Assembly: GCA_017387685.1 (NCBI GenBank) | Contig: JAFOEU010000054.1 | Location: forward strand, 1 to 52,100 | Source: Clostridia bacterium | GTDB lineage: Bacteria; Bacillota; Clostridia; Oscillospirales; CAG-272 | Direction of reading: 5' to 3' | DNA: 52,100 nt | Shown here: one piece after another, positions 16,414 to 24,863 of the stretch | Position numbering within the stretch: position 1 is the first letter of the stretch | How the letters are laid out: each line of letters opens with the position of its first letter | Translations under genes and position numbers: made by a program | Notes under the pieces: model-generated | Told to the model about the DNA's origin: nothing | Databases searched by the model: none | What the model saw: the letters and a program-made list of their open reading frames with translations, nothing else

Positions 16414-16806
16414 GTGTTTTTTGAAAAATATTATCTAACATTCGATATATTAATAAGTAAAACATTAGAAGAAAGTCAAAATTCAACAAATATCGATCAA
16501 ACAAAATAGACAAAAATCTAATAAAATCGACCTTGAATTTGAAGTACTTCTTAATAAAAAGTACGAATAAAATCGAACTGAAACGTTTGACGCCGATTGG
16601 AATCGGATTTTGCTACCCGTCTTATGTTTGGCGCAAAAGGTCGGTAAATGCGTACGAAGAATGTGTTATTGGATGGCGTGAGGCGTGTAATATGACGGTC
16701 GGGTATTACCGTTCTCTGTCGATTTAAGTGTCCGATGCCCTGAATTATGCAGTATGCACAAAACAAACTGTGAATTTTTTGTAATATTGACTAATTGACT
16801 CTTTTC
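16414..16806. other. AT-rich intergenic region, no gene seen
   Basis: About 390 bases between divergent promoters. Short frames on both strands lack ribosome binding sites and family resemblance. I see no repeat module or hairpin. Confidence 0.5.
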
Positions 16807-16835
16807 TTGAGGCTGATTTTGTGTTATAATATAAT
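16807..16835 (+). promoter_or_regulatory. promoter of typA
   Basis: TTGAGG at 16807-16812 and TATAAT at 16830-16835, spacing 17, about 60 bases upstream of the typA start. Confidence 0.65.
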
Positions 16836-16896
16836 GTAATTTTTGCGCGAATACATACGAAAAATTTGATTTGACGAGAAAGAGACGGGAAATTAA

Positions 16897-18738
16897 ATGA
16901 GAATCAAAAGAAACGATCTGCGAAACATAGCGATCATTGCACACGTTGACCACGGAAAGACCACTCTGGTTGATGAAATGCTCAAGCAGGGCGGCATTTA
17001 CAGACAGAATCAGGAAACCGTAACCTGCGTTATGGACTCGGGCGATATCGAGCGCGAGAGAGGTATCACCATTCTTGCGAAGAACACCGCGGTTCATTAC
17101 GAGGACGTAAAGATCAATATCGTTGACACCCCCGGCCACGCTGACTTCGGCGGCGAGGTTGAGCGTGTACTTAAAATGGTAAACGGCGTTATTCTGCTTG
17201 TTGACTCGGCGGAAGGCCCGATGCCCCAGACGAGATTCGTGCTTCAGCGCGCGCTGTCGCTCAATCATCCCGTTATCGTAGTAATTAATAAGATAGATAA
17301 GCCCGACGCGCGTATCGCCGAGGTTGAGGACGAGGTTCTTGAACTCCTTATCGACCTTGATGCGACCGACGAGCAGCTTGACAGCCCCGTGCTTTACTGT
17401 TCGGGCAGAGCGGGCACCGCATCCCGCAACCCGAACGAGCAGGGAACAGACCTCAAGCCTCTCTTTGAGACCATTCTTGACTACATCCCCGCACCCGAGG
17501 GCGATCCCGACGACGAGCTTCAGCTCCTTGTTTCTTCCATTGACTATAACGATTACGTCGGACGTATCGGTATCGGACGCATCGAGCGCGGAACGCTCAA
17601 GCTCAATCAGGACGTTGCGATCTGCAACTTCCACTCCGATGAAAAGCCGAAGCGTGTTCGTATCGCATCGCTTTTCCAGATCGACGGTCTCCGCCGCGTA
17701 CCTGTTGAGGAGGCGAAGATGGGCGATATCGTTTGCTTCTCGGGCGCAGGTGACATCAACATCGGTGATACCGTTGCGTCTCTCACAAATCCCGAGCCCC
17801 TTGAATTCGTTAAGGTAAGCGAGCCCACCATCGAAATGACCTTCTCGGTCAACGATTCTCCCTTCGCGGGCAGAGAGGGTAAGTTCGTTACCTCCCGTCA
17901 GATCCGCGACAGACTCTACCGCGAGCTTCTCAAGGACGTTTCCCTCCGCGTAAACGACGGTGACACCACCGAGGAATTCCTCGTTGCGGGCAGAGGTGAA
18001 ATGCATCTTTCCATCCTCCTTGAAACTATGCGCCGCGAGGGCTATGAGATCTGCTGTTCGACTCCCCGTGTTCTCTTCAGAGAGATCGACGGCGAGCGTT
18101 GCGAGCCCATCGAGCGTCTTACCGTTGACGTGCCCGAGCAGTATATGGGCGCGGTCATCGAGAAGCTCGGTCAGAGAAAGGGCGAGCTCCTTGAGATGCA
18201 TCAGGTCGGTTCGAGAATGCGACTTGAATACCTCATTCCCACCCGTTGCCTCTTTGGTTACAGAACCAAGTTTATGACCGATACACACGGCGAGGGTATC
18301 CTTAATACCATTTTCGACAGCTACGCACCCTATAAGGGCGAGATACCGATGAGATTCACCGGCTCGCTTGTTGCAAGCGAGACCAACGAGACCACTACCT
18401 ACGGTATTTACAACTGTCAGGACAGAGGCAGAATGTTCGTTGTACCCGGTCAGCCCGTTTATGAGGGTATGGTCGTTGGAGAGTGCCCCAAGATGGAGGA
18501 TATCACGCTCAACCCCTGTAAGAGAAAGCAGCTTACCGCGATCCGTTCCTCGGGCGCGGACGAAAAGCTCCTTCTCACTCCTCCCGTACTCTTCAGCCTT
18601 GAGGAGGCGATCGAGTTCATCGGCGACGACGAGCTTATTGAGGCGACACCCAAGTCGATCAGAATCAGAAAGAGAATCCTTAATACCGAGACCAGACTTA
18701 AGGCGCAGAGCCGTATTAAGAGAGGTCTGGATAAATAA
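16897..18738 (+). CDS. typA: ribosome-associated GTPase TypA/BipA
   Basis: A 613-residue translational GTPase of normal family length. It binds ribosomes near the elongation-factor site and assists 50S assembly and stress or cold adaptation. G-motifs are G1 AHVDHGKTT (residues 14-22), G2 RGIT, G3 DTPGH and G4 NKID. The EF-G-like domains II, III and V follow, then the TypA-specific C-terminal domain. The start is an ATG just after a purine-rich stretch and a promoter at 16807-16835. A strong terminator follows 8 bases after the stop, so it is monocistronic. Confidence 0.97.
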   Translation: MRIKRNDLRNIAIIAHVDHGKTTLVDEMLKQGGIYRQNQETVTCVMDSGDIERERGITILAKNTAVHYEDVKINIVDTPGHADFGGEVERVLKMVNGVILLVDSAEGPMPQTRFVLQRALSLNHPVIVVINKIDKPDARIAEVEDEVLELLIDLDATDEQLDSPVLYCSGRAGTASRNPNEQGTDLKPLFETILDYIPAPEGDPDDELQLLVSSIDYNDYVGRIGIGRIERGTLKLNQDVAICNFHSDEKPKRVRIASLFQIDGLRRVPVEEAKMGDIVCFSGAGDINIGDTVASLTNPEPLEFVKVSEPTIEMTFSVNDSPFAGREGKFVTSRQIRDRLYRELLKDVSLRVNDGDTTEEFLVAGRGEMHLSILLETMRREGYEICCSTPRVLFREIDGERCEPIERLTVDVPEQYMGAVIEKLGQRKGELLEMHQVGSRMRLEYLIPTRCLFGYRTKFMTDTHGEGILNTIFDSYAPYKGEIPMRFTGSLVASETNETTTYGIYNCQDRGRMFVVPGQPVYEGMVVGECPKMEDITLNPCKRKQLTAIRSSGADEKLLLTPPVLFSLEEAIEFIGDDELIEATPKSIRIRKRILNTETRLKAQSRIKRGLDK

Positions 18739-18745
18739 TTCTATC

Positions 18746-18777
18746 AAAAAAGCAGGACGCGGGCGTCCTGCTTTTTT
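18746..18777 (+). terminator. terminator of typA
   Basis: AAAAAAGCAGGACGC, a GGG loop and its complement CGTCCTGCTTTTTT. Confidence 0.85.
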
Positions 18778-18778
18778 G

Positions 18779-18846
18779 AGTGATAATCTGCCTTCGGCAG
18801 AGTGATAATCTCGCTTCGCGAGAGTGATAATTTGCCTTCGGCAAAA
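18779..18846 (+). repeat. AGTGATAAT mini-hairpin array
   Basis: Three tandem units of AGTGATAAT each carry a different 13-base hairpin with a TTC loop: CTGCC/GGCAG, CTCGC/GCGAG and TTGCC/GGCAA. The word and loop are constant; the stems change in both arms. Confidence 0.8.
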
Positions 18847-18910
18847 TGAAGGTGAATTTCCTCGCGGTGCTCGGAAATTTTCGATTATTAAAAATAACAG
18901 CAGCGAGAAA
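18847..18910 (+). repeat. AAGGTGAATTT hairpin module
   Basis: GAAGGTGAATTTCC with a complementary GGAAATTTTC arm, then AAAATAACAGCAGCGAGAAAG, which leads into the next module. The same module follows the heptad arrays at 41069, 44593, 49430 and 51801. Confidence 0.7.
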
Positions 18911-19089
18911 GTTTTTGAAGATTCTTAAGGAACTTTTTTTAAAAAGTTCCTTAAGCAGAGCTCGAGACGGAGTCTCGAACCAATGCGAGACCTTAAGGTC
19001 TCGCTACCCCGCTTCAAAAATACGAAGCTTGCTTCGGATTTTTGGACTTAATAACCACTTCCCGATTGTAGGGAAGTAGTTGTTAAGTC
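18911..19089 (+). repeat. modular covarying hairpin element, copy 2
   Basis: Same module order as copy 1 with different stems: TCGAGAC/GTCTCGA; the palindrome GCGAGACCTT/AAGGTCTCGC; the CCCGCTTCAAAAA phrase with GAAGC/GCTTC; and the terminal hairpin GACTTAA/TTAAGTC enclosing ACTTCCC/GGGAAGT. Pairing is kept at positions where the bases differ from copy 1. Confidence 0.8.
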
Positions 19090-19103
19090 ATTCCTTTGCC
19101 CAT

Positions 19104-19285
19104 AGAAAAGGTAAAAATCCGCCTTGCGGATTTTCTCAATTATATTATATTTCGCCCTTGGTTTCGTTTGGGCGCAAACTCCTTCGTTCAGGCGCTGACT
19201 ACCTTCCCCAACCCCTTCCGCAAGCGGACGGGGCTTTTGGGGAGTGCGAACTTATTATTTTGTGTTCTGAATACCGCTTTTTTGG
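19104..19285 (+). repeat. AAGGT-hairpin plus palindrome module
   Basis: AAAAGGTAAAAATCCGCC with GGCGGATTTT-like pairing, ATTATATTTCGCC, TTTGGGCGCAAA, GGCGCTGACTACC and the GC palindrome region CCCCTTCCGCAAGCGGACGGGGC. It ends in about 50 bases of AT-rich linker. Confidence 0.65.
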
Positions 19286-19364
19286 TGCCTTCGGCACGCG
19301 ATATGCCTTCGGCGCGATATGTTTCACACGATATATCTTTGATACGATATGTTCCGCGTTGCGG
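19286..19364 (+). repeat. CGATAT mini-hairpin array
   Basis: The word (G/A)CGATAT alternates with small hairpins: GTGCC-ttc-GGCAC, GCC-ttc-GGC, GT-ttc-AC, ATC-ttt-GAT, GTTCCGC-gtt-GCGGAAC. The stem sequence and length vary freely while each remains self-complementary. Confidence 0.8.
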
Positions 19365-19500
19365 AACGTTAAGGAAAAAATCCGCCGCGGCGGATTTTTT
19401 CGATCTTATTAAATTTTGCACTTGATTTCGTTTTGGCACGAACTCCTTCGCGTGGGTGCTGACTACCCACCCCAACCCCTCCCGCAAGCGGGAGGGGATT
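19365..19500 (+). repeat. AAGG-hairpin plus GC palindrome module
   Basis: GTTAAGGAAAAAATCCGCC/GGCGGATTTTTT, AAATTTTGCACTTGATTTCG, GGTGCTGACTACCCACC and CCCCTCCCGCAAGCGGGAGGGG. It is a third full copy of the series at 3921-4056. Confidence 0.75.
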
Positions 19501-20063
19501 TGTTCGCAATGTCACTAATTTGCAATAAAATGCGCCGGAAATCGTCAAATTATCCCCAAAAACTATCGAATTATCCCAAATTTCGTTTTATGCTGAAAAA
19601 ATATGGTATAATATTGATAGAGAAAAGTGCTGAAGGTGGATTTCGGCAAAGGAGTCTGATTTTATAAAAAGTGAAGGCTCTGTTCTATCAAATGACTGAT
19701 AATTTTGTTTTTTTAGGGGAACCCCCACTTGTGTGTTCCCCTCTTTGCAAAGCTGCGCTTTGCAAATTCACCCCTCGTGGCGCTTATAGGGCTTGGAGTG
19801 TTTCGACCTCTGAGGAGGTCGACCAACGCCACGCGGCGTTGGATCCGCGGTCGCTTTTTGAAAAAGCGACGCAAAAACTTTCAAATATCAGTCATTTTGC
19901 GTGACATAGCCAAAATGAAAATCGGCTCTTGCATCCGGTTCAAAATAGCTTCAACCGGATGTGCAGAATGATGAAATTAAAATTTTTCTCAAAAAACTGT
20001 TACCGATGAGAAAAAAACGCAACTTATTTATTAAGGCGCATTATAACGAAAGGAGGCGTGGAT
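19501..20063. repeat. serial hairpins, no gene seen
   Basis: A chain of unrelated stems: AGGGGAAC/GTTCCCCT (19717-19743), TTTGCAAAGC/GCTTTGCAAA (about 19746-19768), CGACCTC/GAGGTCG, CCAACGCC/GGCGTTGG, GTCGCTTTTT/AAAAAGCGAC and CATCCGGTT/AACCGGATG (about 19934-19964). Segment 19849-19909 recurs at 23029-23088. A TATAAT at 19607 has no convincing -35. Confidence 0.55.
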
Positions 20064-20621
20064 TTGAAGGACGAAATTATAATAGAAATGTTCAACCGCC
20101 GCGACGAGCGCGCAATTGCCGAGGTACAGCGGAGATACGGCGAGATCTGCGACGGTATTGCGAAAAACTATCTTCCGAGCCGCGAGGACAGGGAAGAATG
20201 TATAAATGACGCGCTTCTGGCGCTTTGGAATTCCATTCCGCCCGAGCAGCCGAAAAGCCTTTTCGGCTATCTTGCGGGGATCGTGCGAAATCTTGCCAAG
20301 GTCCGTGTCCGCACCGCGACAACTCAAAAGCGCGGCGGTGACGTCCAAACGGTCGGGGAGGAATTCCTCTCTATGCTTGATGACGGAAGCAACCTTGCCG
20401 ACGAATTCGAGGCACGCCGCGCGGGCGAGATTATCAATAAGTTCCTCGCAACCTGTAAGGAAACCGAACGCAGTATGTTCGTTATGCGTTTTTATATGAA
20501 CGAGAACAATAAGCGCATCTGCGAGCTGACGGGATTTTCCGAGGGAAAGGTCAAGATGACGCTCTCGCGAATGCGCCAAAGGCTGAAAGAATATCTGAGA
20601 AAGGAAGGTTTTATCGTATGA
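20064..20621 (+). CDS. ECF-type RNA polymerase sigma factor
   Basis: A 185-residue sigma factor. Region 2 is at about residues 8-75 (MFNRRDERAIAEVQRRYGE, REDREECINDALLALWNSIP, LFGYLAGIVRNLA) and region 4 at about 122-180 (KETERSMFVMRFYMNENNKRICELTGFSEGKVKMTLSRMRQRLKEYL). It should direct RNA polymerase to a small regulon, probably including its own operon. The AGGAGG site at 20051-20056 lies seven bases before the TTG at 20064, so I use that start; the GTG at 20058 is too close. The next gene overlaps its stop by four bases and encodes a membrane protein, the usual sigma/anti-sigma arrangement. Confidence 0.9.
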   Translation: MKDEIIIEMFNRRDERAIAEVQRRYGEICDGIAKNYLPSREDREECINDALLALWNSIPPEQPKSLFGYLAGIVRNLAKVRVRTATTQKRGGDVQTVGEEFLSMLDDGSNLADEFEARRAGEIINKFLATCKETERSMFVMRFYMNENNKRICELTGFSEGKVKMTLSRMRQRLKEYLRKEGFIV

Positions 20622-21937
20622 GTAATAAAAAAGACGAGCGACTGCTCGATGCCCTTGACTATATAGACGAGTCGTACGTCGGCGAGCTCGAGAAATATTA
20701 CAGCAAAAAGCCTGCCTCCTCGGGTAGCGGATTTTCGGGACGGGGTCGATGGATCGGCGCCCTCGTCGCGATAGCGGCGTGCGCTCTGCTCATTGCGCTT
20801 GCGATCCCCACAACGACGATAATAACCAACAACCCCGATCTCTTCCCCCTCGTCGGTGCTCCTAACGGAAGCGGACTTTCCGAAATAACGGTAGAGCGCG
20901 CCGGAAGCCCGGGTCTGCTTTATGAGGTCAATAGGGACGGGGAGAGTGCGTCCTTCATTGGCTACGGCGACTGCACCGACGAGACCGTTTATATAGCGGC
21001 AACCTATGCCGATCTGCCCGTTACGGCAATGTATAACAGAAAATTCGAAAACACGACGTTTGTGCCCTACAATCAGACCGGGCTCGAGCATATCAAGCGC
21101 GTGGTGGTTCCCGATTCGGTCAAATACGTTGACGGCATCTGCTTCCAATGGTGCCCGAACCTCGAGAGCGTTTACTACGGCGCGGGCGTCGAATATATCG
21201 GTACGTTCTCTTTTACCACCGGCTTCGGAGTGAAGTTCTCGGAGGTCTGGGTGTCACCGAAGAATCCCTATTATTCGGATAAGGGCAACTGCATCGTTGA
21301 TCTTAGGACGAATGCCCTCATCCTCGGAACCTGCAAGACGGAAATTCCCGATGACGGAAGCGTCAAGATCATCGGCAAAGCCGCATTCGGACCCGCAAGA
21401 CAGCGCCTCTACTCGATCGTAATTCCCGAGGGTGTTAAGCTCATCGACACGAGGGCTTTTCAGGGGTGTAATAAGCTTGAAAGGGTAATCCTCCCCGATA
21501 GCCTTGAGGTCATTGAATCGAATGCCTTCAGGGATTGTGAAAAGCTTAAAAGGCTTGAAATGGGAGCGAATCTGAAAGCCCTGTTTTTGCCGATTCTTAC
21601 CGTAACTCAGAATACCGAAGTATACTACAATGGCACGGTCGCGCAGTGGAAGGCTGTTATCAAGTCATGTCACAGCTTTGCTGTCTACACGGTCGTTGAC
21701 GGAGAACGTAAAAAGATATACAGCGCCGCGGATGACGTAGCGATCAACACCTTTATCGTTAACTGTACCGATGGCACTGTGCTTTCAAACGAGGGAGCAA
21801 CCGGCTCGTATAAGTGGGAATCCTTCTCCGAATATAGGAAATACGCGGGATCACAGCTATCTGACGATAAATACTGGTTATACGGCCCCGACGGTCTCTT
21901 GACGGATCTCATGCCGTGGGAGGAAGACGGCGAATAA
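20618..21937 (+). CDS. membrane-anchored LRR protein, probable anti-sigma partner
   Basis: A 439-residue protein with three parts. Residues 1-45 are a charged cytoplasmic tail (DERLLDALDYIDESYVGELE), the short motif often seen at the N-terminus of Firmicute membrane proteins paired with sigma factors. Residues about 46-68 form one transmembrane helix. The outer part contains BspA-type leucine-rich repeats (LRR_5) at about 155-330, for example IKRVVVPDSVKYVDG, LYSIVIPEGVKLIDTRAF and LERVILPDSLEVIESNAF. The start overlaps the sigma gene (ATGA). I infer a sensor whose LRR domain meets an outside protein or surface ligand and whose tail holds the sigma factor. Confidence 0.85.
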   Translation: MSNKKDERLLDALDYIDESYVGELEKYYSKKPASSGSGFSGRGRWIGALVAIAACALLIALAIPTTTIITNNPDLFPLVGAPNGSGLSEITVERAGSPGLLYEVNRDGESASFIGYGDCTDETVYIAATYADLPVTAMYNRKFENTTFVPYNQTGLEHIKRVVVPDSVKYVDGICFQWCPNLESVYYGAGVEYIGTFSFTTGFGVKFSEVWVSPKNPYYSDKGNCIVDLRTNALILGTCKTEIPDDGSVKIIGKAAFGPARQRLYSIVIPEGVKLIDTRAFQGCNKLERVILPDSLEVIESNAFRDCEKLKRLEMGANLKALFLPILTVTQNTEVYYNGTVAQWKAVIKSCHSFAVYTVVDGERKKIYSAADDVAINTFIVNCTDGTVLSNEGATGSYKWESFSEYRKYAGSQLSDDKYWLYGPDGLLTDLMPWEEDGE

Positions 21938-21977
21938 ATTTCAATTCAACAGTTCAATTGAAGAATCGAGGTAAAAG

Positions 21978-22973
21978 ATGAAAAATAAACACAGAGGATT
22001 TACAATAGTTGAGCTTGTTATCGTGATCGCGGTCGTTGCCGTCCTTGCGGCGGTGACGATAACGACCTTCTCGGCAATAGTTAAGCGTGCGAATATCTCT
22101 ACGGACACTCAGATCGTGCGTAATATGAATGTTTTTCTGACTTCGGAGAGTGCCGAATCCGCGCCGCTGAGCCAAGAGGACGTGAAGCAGCTGCTTAAAG
22201 AAAACGGTATCAGCGATTTAAGCGCGAAGACGAAGTTCTATAATTATTTCTGGATCAAGAATAAAAACGTGATCATCCTTGCGGACGAGGGCGACCGCCC
22301 TGTTTATCCCGAGGAATATCTCGATGAAACTCGCAAGTCGGATTGGTACGTTCTTGACGCATCATATTCAATAGAGCTTCCCGATCGTCAGAAGCCCGAT
22401 GACGGAAGAGAGCACCGTACCTTTACCGTAACCGTCACCCAATCGGGATCGTCCGTTATCATTCCGTTTGAAGGTATTCCCACGTATGCGACAGAGTACC
22501 GCGATTTTGAGGTCCGCATAACAATTCCCTTGGAATATCAAAGCGAAAAGCGGTACGCTATAAAAAAGGTTACTGCAATAATGCACGACGGCGATAAGAA
22601 GTACAAGAGAGACGTCGTTGCTAAAAACTTGGCCTTTGCCTATAATGAAACTGCCGTGCTCCGAATTCCCGACGTGACGGGAAATATCGAAATTAACATC
22701 GACGTAGCGGAGTTTTGCTTTGTTGACATTAAGCTTCTTCCGGCGGAAGAGTACTACATGAGGAGAATGCCTTTCGAAAAAGGCACCGGCGGTGGTCTTC
22801 GACTGTCGTCATTACTTGAGGAGGGAAATAAGATCCTCTCCGTAGAAGCATATCGTGACGGCGTTTTTCTGTGCAAGCTTGATTGTAGAGAAGATAATCA
22901 AATTATACATATTCGAAAAGAATTAACGACCGACGACTTTGAGATGAGATTAGTGATTGAACCGACGCAGTAA
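21978..22973 (+). CDS. type IV prepilin-like protein with large C-terminal domain
   Basis: A 331-residue protein with a class III prepilin leader: MKNKHRG then FTIVELVIVIAVVAVLAAV, with cleavage expected after the glycine and the conserved glutamate at +5. The hydrophobic helix is followed by about 300 residues with two beta-rich parts (about 125-230 and 235-330). It is longer than most major pilins, closer to a minor pilin or pseudopilin carrying a functional tip domain. No pilus assembly genes are nearby. It follows the sigma/LRR pair with a GAGGTAAAAG site, is probably in their operon, and could be a target of the sigma factor. Confidence 0.85.
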   Translation: MKNKHRGFTIVELVIVIAVVAVLAAVTITTFSAIVKRANISTDTQIVRNMNVFLTSESAESAPLSQEDVKQLLKENGISDLSAKTKFYNYFWIKNKNVIILADEGDRPVYPEEYLDETRKSDWYVLDASYSIELPDRQKPDDGREHRTFTVTVTQSGSSVIIPFEGIPTYATEYRDFEVRITIPLEYQSEKRYAIKKVTAIMHDGDKKYKRDVVAKNLAFAYNETAVLRIPDVTGNIEINIDVAEFCFVDIKLLPAEEYYMRRMPFEKGTGGGLRLSSLLEEGNKILSVEAYRDGVFLCKLDCREDNQIIHIRKELTTDDFEMRLVIEPTQ

Positions 22974-23028
22974 ACGAAAGCAAGGTATAAAATGAAGACT
23001 ATGCCACCCATCGAGGTGCCGGACCCAT

Positions 23029-23088
23029 GGTCGCTTTTTGAAAAACTATGCAAAAGCTTTTGAATATTTGTCATTTTTCGTGACGTAG
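23029..23088 (+). repeat. second copy of the segment at 19849-19909
   Basis: Both copies begin GGTCGCTTTTTGAAAAA and end with a TCATTTT..CGTGAC(A/G)TAG segment, in the same orientation. They flank the sigma/LRR/prepilin block on both sides. Confidence 0.7.
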
Positions 23089-23095
23089 ACAAACA

Positions 23096-23133
23096 TAAAA
23101 AGGAGCCGAGTTGTTTAACTCAGCTCCTTTTTG
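23096..23133. terminator. bidirectional terminator between convergent genes
   Basis: AAAAAGGAGC-c-GAGTT, a GTTT loop and AACTC-a-GCTCCTTTTT (one mismatch). Confidence 0.75.
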
Positions 23134-23146
23134 ATTGAAGCAAGAA

Positions 23147-23554
23147 TTATTCCGCTGAGGGTGTATCACCGTTTCCGTGAATCGAGATGACCGCCGTCAC
23201 GGCGATCAGGCAAAGCGAGATCAGCGCGCCGACTATCGAATAATCGTCAAGTCCGTACAGCATCGGGCAGAGCGAGATGAGCGACGCTATCCCCGCGAGA
23301 ATGGCGGTCTTTTTGCCGATCGCTTTTTTGAATATGATCGAAATCAGGACGATCAGCAGCAGAACGCAGGTCAGGATCGCGGTGATGAGCGGTGCGAAAT
23401 TTGCGTATCCGTAGGGTGTCAGGCTGAAATAGGAATAGGTTACACGCCGCGGCGCGCCCTCGGGGTTGGCAAAATTACAAACCGCGCCGTATGGCAGTAT
23501 TTCGAGCACGAGAGTGCAGAGAAGAATGCATAGTGTGATTAATTTCTTTTTCAT
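23147..23554 (-). CDS. small membrane protein of the second sigma operon
   Basis: A 135-residue protein with four hydrophobic segments (about residues 4-24, 53-76, 82-102 and 104-126). The first could be an uncleaved signal anchor, as it is followed by an extracytoplasmic loop of about 25 residues. It starts 12 bases after the neighbouring gene's stop with a GGAGAT site overlapping that stop. Being last in a sigma-factor operon, it may be an auxiliary regulator or a target. No family recognised. Confidence 0.7.
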   Translation of the reverse strand: MKKKLITLCILLCTLVLEILPYGAVCNFANPEGAPRRVTYSYFSLTPYGYANFAPLITAILTCVLLLIVLISIIFKKAIGKKTAILAGIASLISLCPMLYGLDDYSIVGALISLCLIAVTAVISIHGNGDTPSAE

Positions 23555-23566
23555 AATAAATCTCCG

Positions 23567-24199
23567 TTAGCCGAGGATGCTTTCGATATAGTCATGTATA
23601 TCGTGTATATCCTCGCTTGAAGTGACGTCGATGACGTAAAGGTCACCGTCGTAGACGAATTTTGCCTGACTGTGGTAGAATCCGTCGTATATCTTTGAGT
23701 AGTGAACGGTCACGCCGCCGATCTCGCGGCGGAGCTTTTGCTCCTCGTAGCCGCCGATATAGCTCTTTTTTACGTTATCCCTGCCGAAAAGGATGTAGTA
23801 GCTGACACGGATTGAGCCGTCGCTGACGGTGGCTTTGAGCTGATTCGGTTCGCGTAAGTTGACTTCTCCGTTCTCGTCCTCAAAGCAGGATATGCTTATG
23901 CTGACTATCTCACTTTGCGCAAAAGCGGTATTTTCATCGTTATAAAGAGTGTCTTTTCCTATCGCGGCGTTCATTTCGGCGAAGGTGGCGTAGTCGAAGA
24001 TCACGGGGCCTGTTGCGTTCGCGCCTCTGAGGACGACGTTATAGTATCCGACGGCGATAAAGGCGATCAGGCAAAAGCACGCGGCGAGAGTTGCCCATTT
24101 CTGCCAAGTCATACGGCGCAGACGGCGTTCGGGTGCGGCTTCGGTGATGAGGGCGGCGTCGATGCCGCCAATTGCGCGGAGAATGTCTTTTTCCGTCAT
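23567..24199 (-). CDS. single-pass membrane protein, probable anti-sigma factor
   Basis: A 210-residue protein. Residues 1-33 are cytoplasmic (DILRAIGGIDAALITEAAPE), about 34-57 form one membrane helix, and the rest is an outside domain of mixed alpha/beta character ending IHDYIESILG. It overlaps the sigma gene upstream by four bases (ATGA), the classic sigma/anti-sigma coupling. The C-terminal region resembles domains of unknown function seen in Clostridia anti-sigma-like proteins, but I cannot name the family. Confidence 0.75.
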   Translation of the reverse strand: MTEKDILRAIGGIDAALITEAAPERRLRRMTWQKWATLAACFCLIAFIAVGYYNVVLRGANATGPVIFDYATFAEMNAAIGKDTLYNDENTAFAQSEIVSISISCFEDENGEVNLREPNQLKATVSDGSIRVSYYILFGRDNVKKSYIGGYEEQKLRREIGGVTVHYSKIYDGFYHSQAKFVYDGDLYVIDVTSSEDIHDIHDYIESILG

Positions 24200-24747
24200 A
24201 GCGCAAATCCCTCCTTTACGAGAAATTTACGCAGTTTTTCGCGTGTGCGGGAGAGAGTCATTGCCGTGGTGCTTTCCTTGAGCGCGAGTGATCCCGCGAT
24301 CTCCGCGATCGGGCAGAGATAGAAATAACGGCGCACGAAAATTACGCGCTCGCGTTCGGGAAGAGATGAAATGAAGCGCGAGATGGCGTCGGTCAGCGCG
24401 GCGGATTCGCCGAGCTCGCGCCCGTCCTCGGCGGGCAGGCATTCGGCAAGCTCCTCGAGGGCGAGGGTAACGCCGCGGCGCTTCCCCGCGTGCTTGAAGT
24501 CATAGACGTCGAGTGCGAGATTTCGGCTGACCCGCCCGACGTAGGGCTTGAGAGGATCGGGCTTTTGCGGTGGGATGCTGTTCCAAAGGCGAAGGTAGGT
24601 GTCGTTTGCAACCTCCTCGGAGTCGAGTCGGTCCTCGAGGATGCGGTATGCGATCGCGCGGCAATACGCGCCGTATTTACGGTCGGTCTCCGCGATCGCC
24701 TGTTCGTTTCGGGCAAAATAGAGTTCGATTATCTTTCTGTCTTCCAT
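24196..24747 (-). CDS. ECF-type RNA polymerase sigma factor
   Basis: A 183-residue sigma factor. Region 2 spans about residues 5-78 (YFARNEQAIAETDRKYG, DSEEVANDTYLRLWNSIPPQ, YVGRVSRNLALD) and region 4 about 125-178 (SLPERERVIFVRRYFYLCPIAEIAGSLALKESTTAMTLSRTREKLRKFL). It heads a three-gene operon with two membrane proteins. It is a distant paralog of the sigma factor at 20064: both share LWNSIPP and the end KEGF. Its promoter (24804-24832) is of housekeeping type and faces the promoter of the secreted-protein gene through a shared inverted repeat. A link between this sigma factor and the surface proteins is plausible, not shown. Confidence 0.9.
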   Translation of the reverse strand: MEDRKIIELYFARNEQAIAETDRKYGAYCRAIAYRILEDRLDSEEVANDTYLRLWNSIPPQKPDPLKPYVGRVSRNLALDVYDFKHAGKRRGVTLALEELAECLPAEDGRELGESAALTDAISRFISSLPERERVIFVRRYFYLCPIAEIAGSLALKESTTAMTLSRTREKLRKFLVKEGFAL

Positions 24748-24803
24748 AGCTTTTTTCTCCTTTCACCCTTAATAACGGAATTTCGCGGTAAAATATCACA
24801 TAA

Positions 24804-24832
24804 ATATTATCACAACGACACAAATTTGTCAA
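24804..24832 (-). promoter_or_regulatory. promoter of the second sigma operon
   Basis: On the minus strand, TTGACA (24832-24827), 17 bases and TAATAT (24809-24804). Confidence 0.75.
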
Positions 24833-24863
24833 GAAAATTTATATTTTACTTGACAAATTTGTG
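24819..24863. promoter_or_regulatory. inverted repeat spanning divergent -35 boxes
   Basis: CACAAATTTGTCAAG (24819-24833) and its exact complement CTTGACAAATTTGTG (24849-24863). Each arm contains a -35 TTGACA and the 10-bp palindrome ACAAATTTGT. It looks like a pair of operators for one dimeric regulator controlling both directions. Confidence 0.6.

Noticed and set aside
16551-16766. A 71-codon minus-strand frame in the intergenic region before typA
   Set aside because: No ribosome binding site, AT-rich composition and no resemblance to known small proteins.
16666-18747. A 693-codon open frame on the minus strand across typA
   Set aside because: It is antisense to a clear TypA, has no family resemblance or ribosome binding site, and results from codon bias.
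19601-19620. Isolated TATAAT at 19607 as a promoter for the sigma/LRR block
   Set aside because: No -35 at the right distance and about 450 bases of hairpins before the gene.
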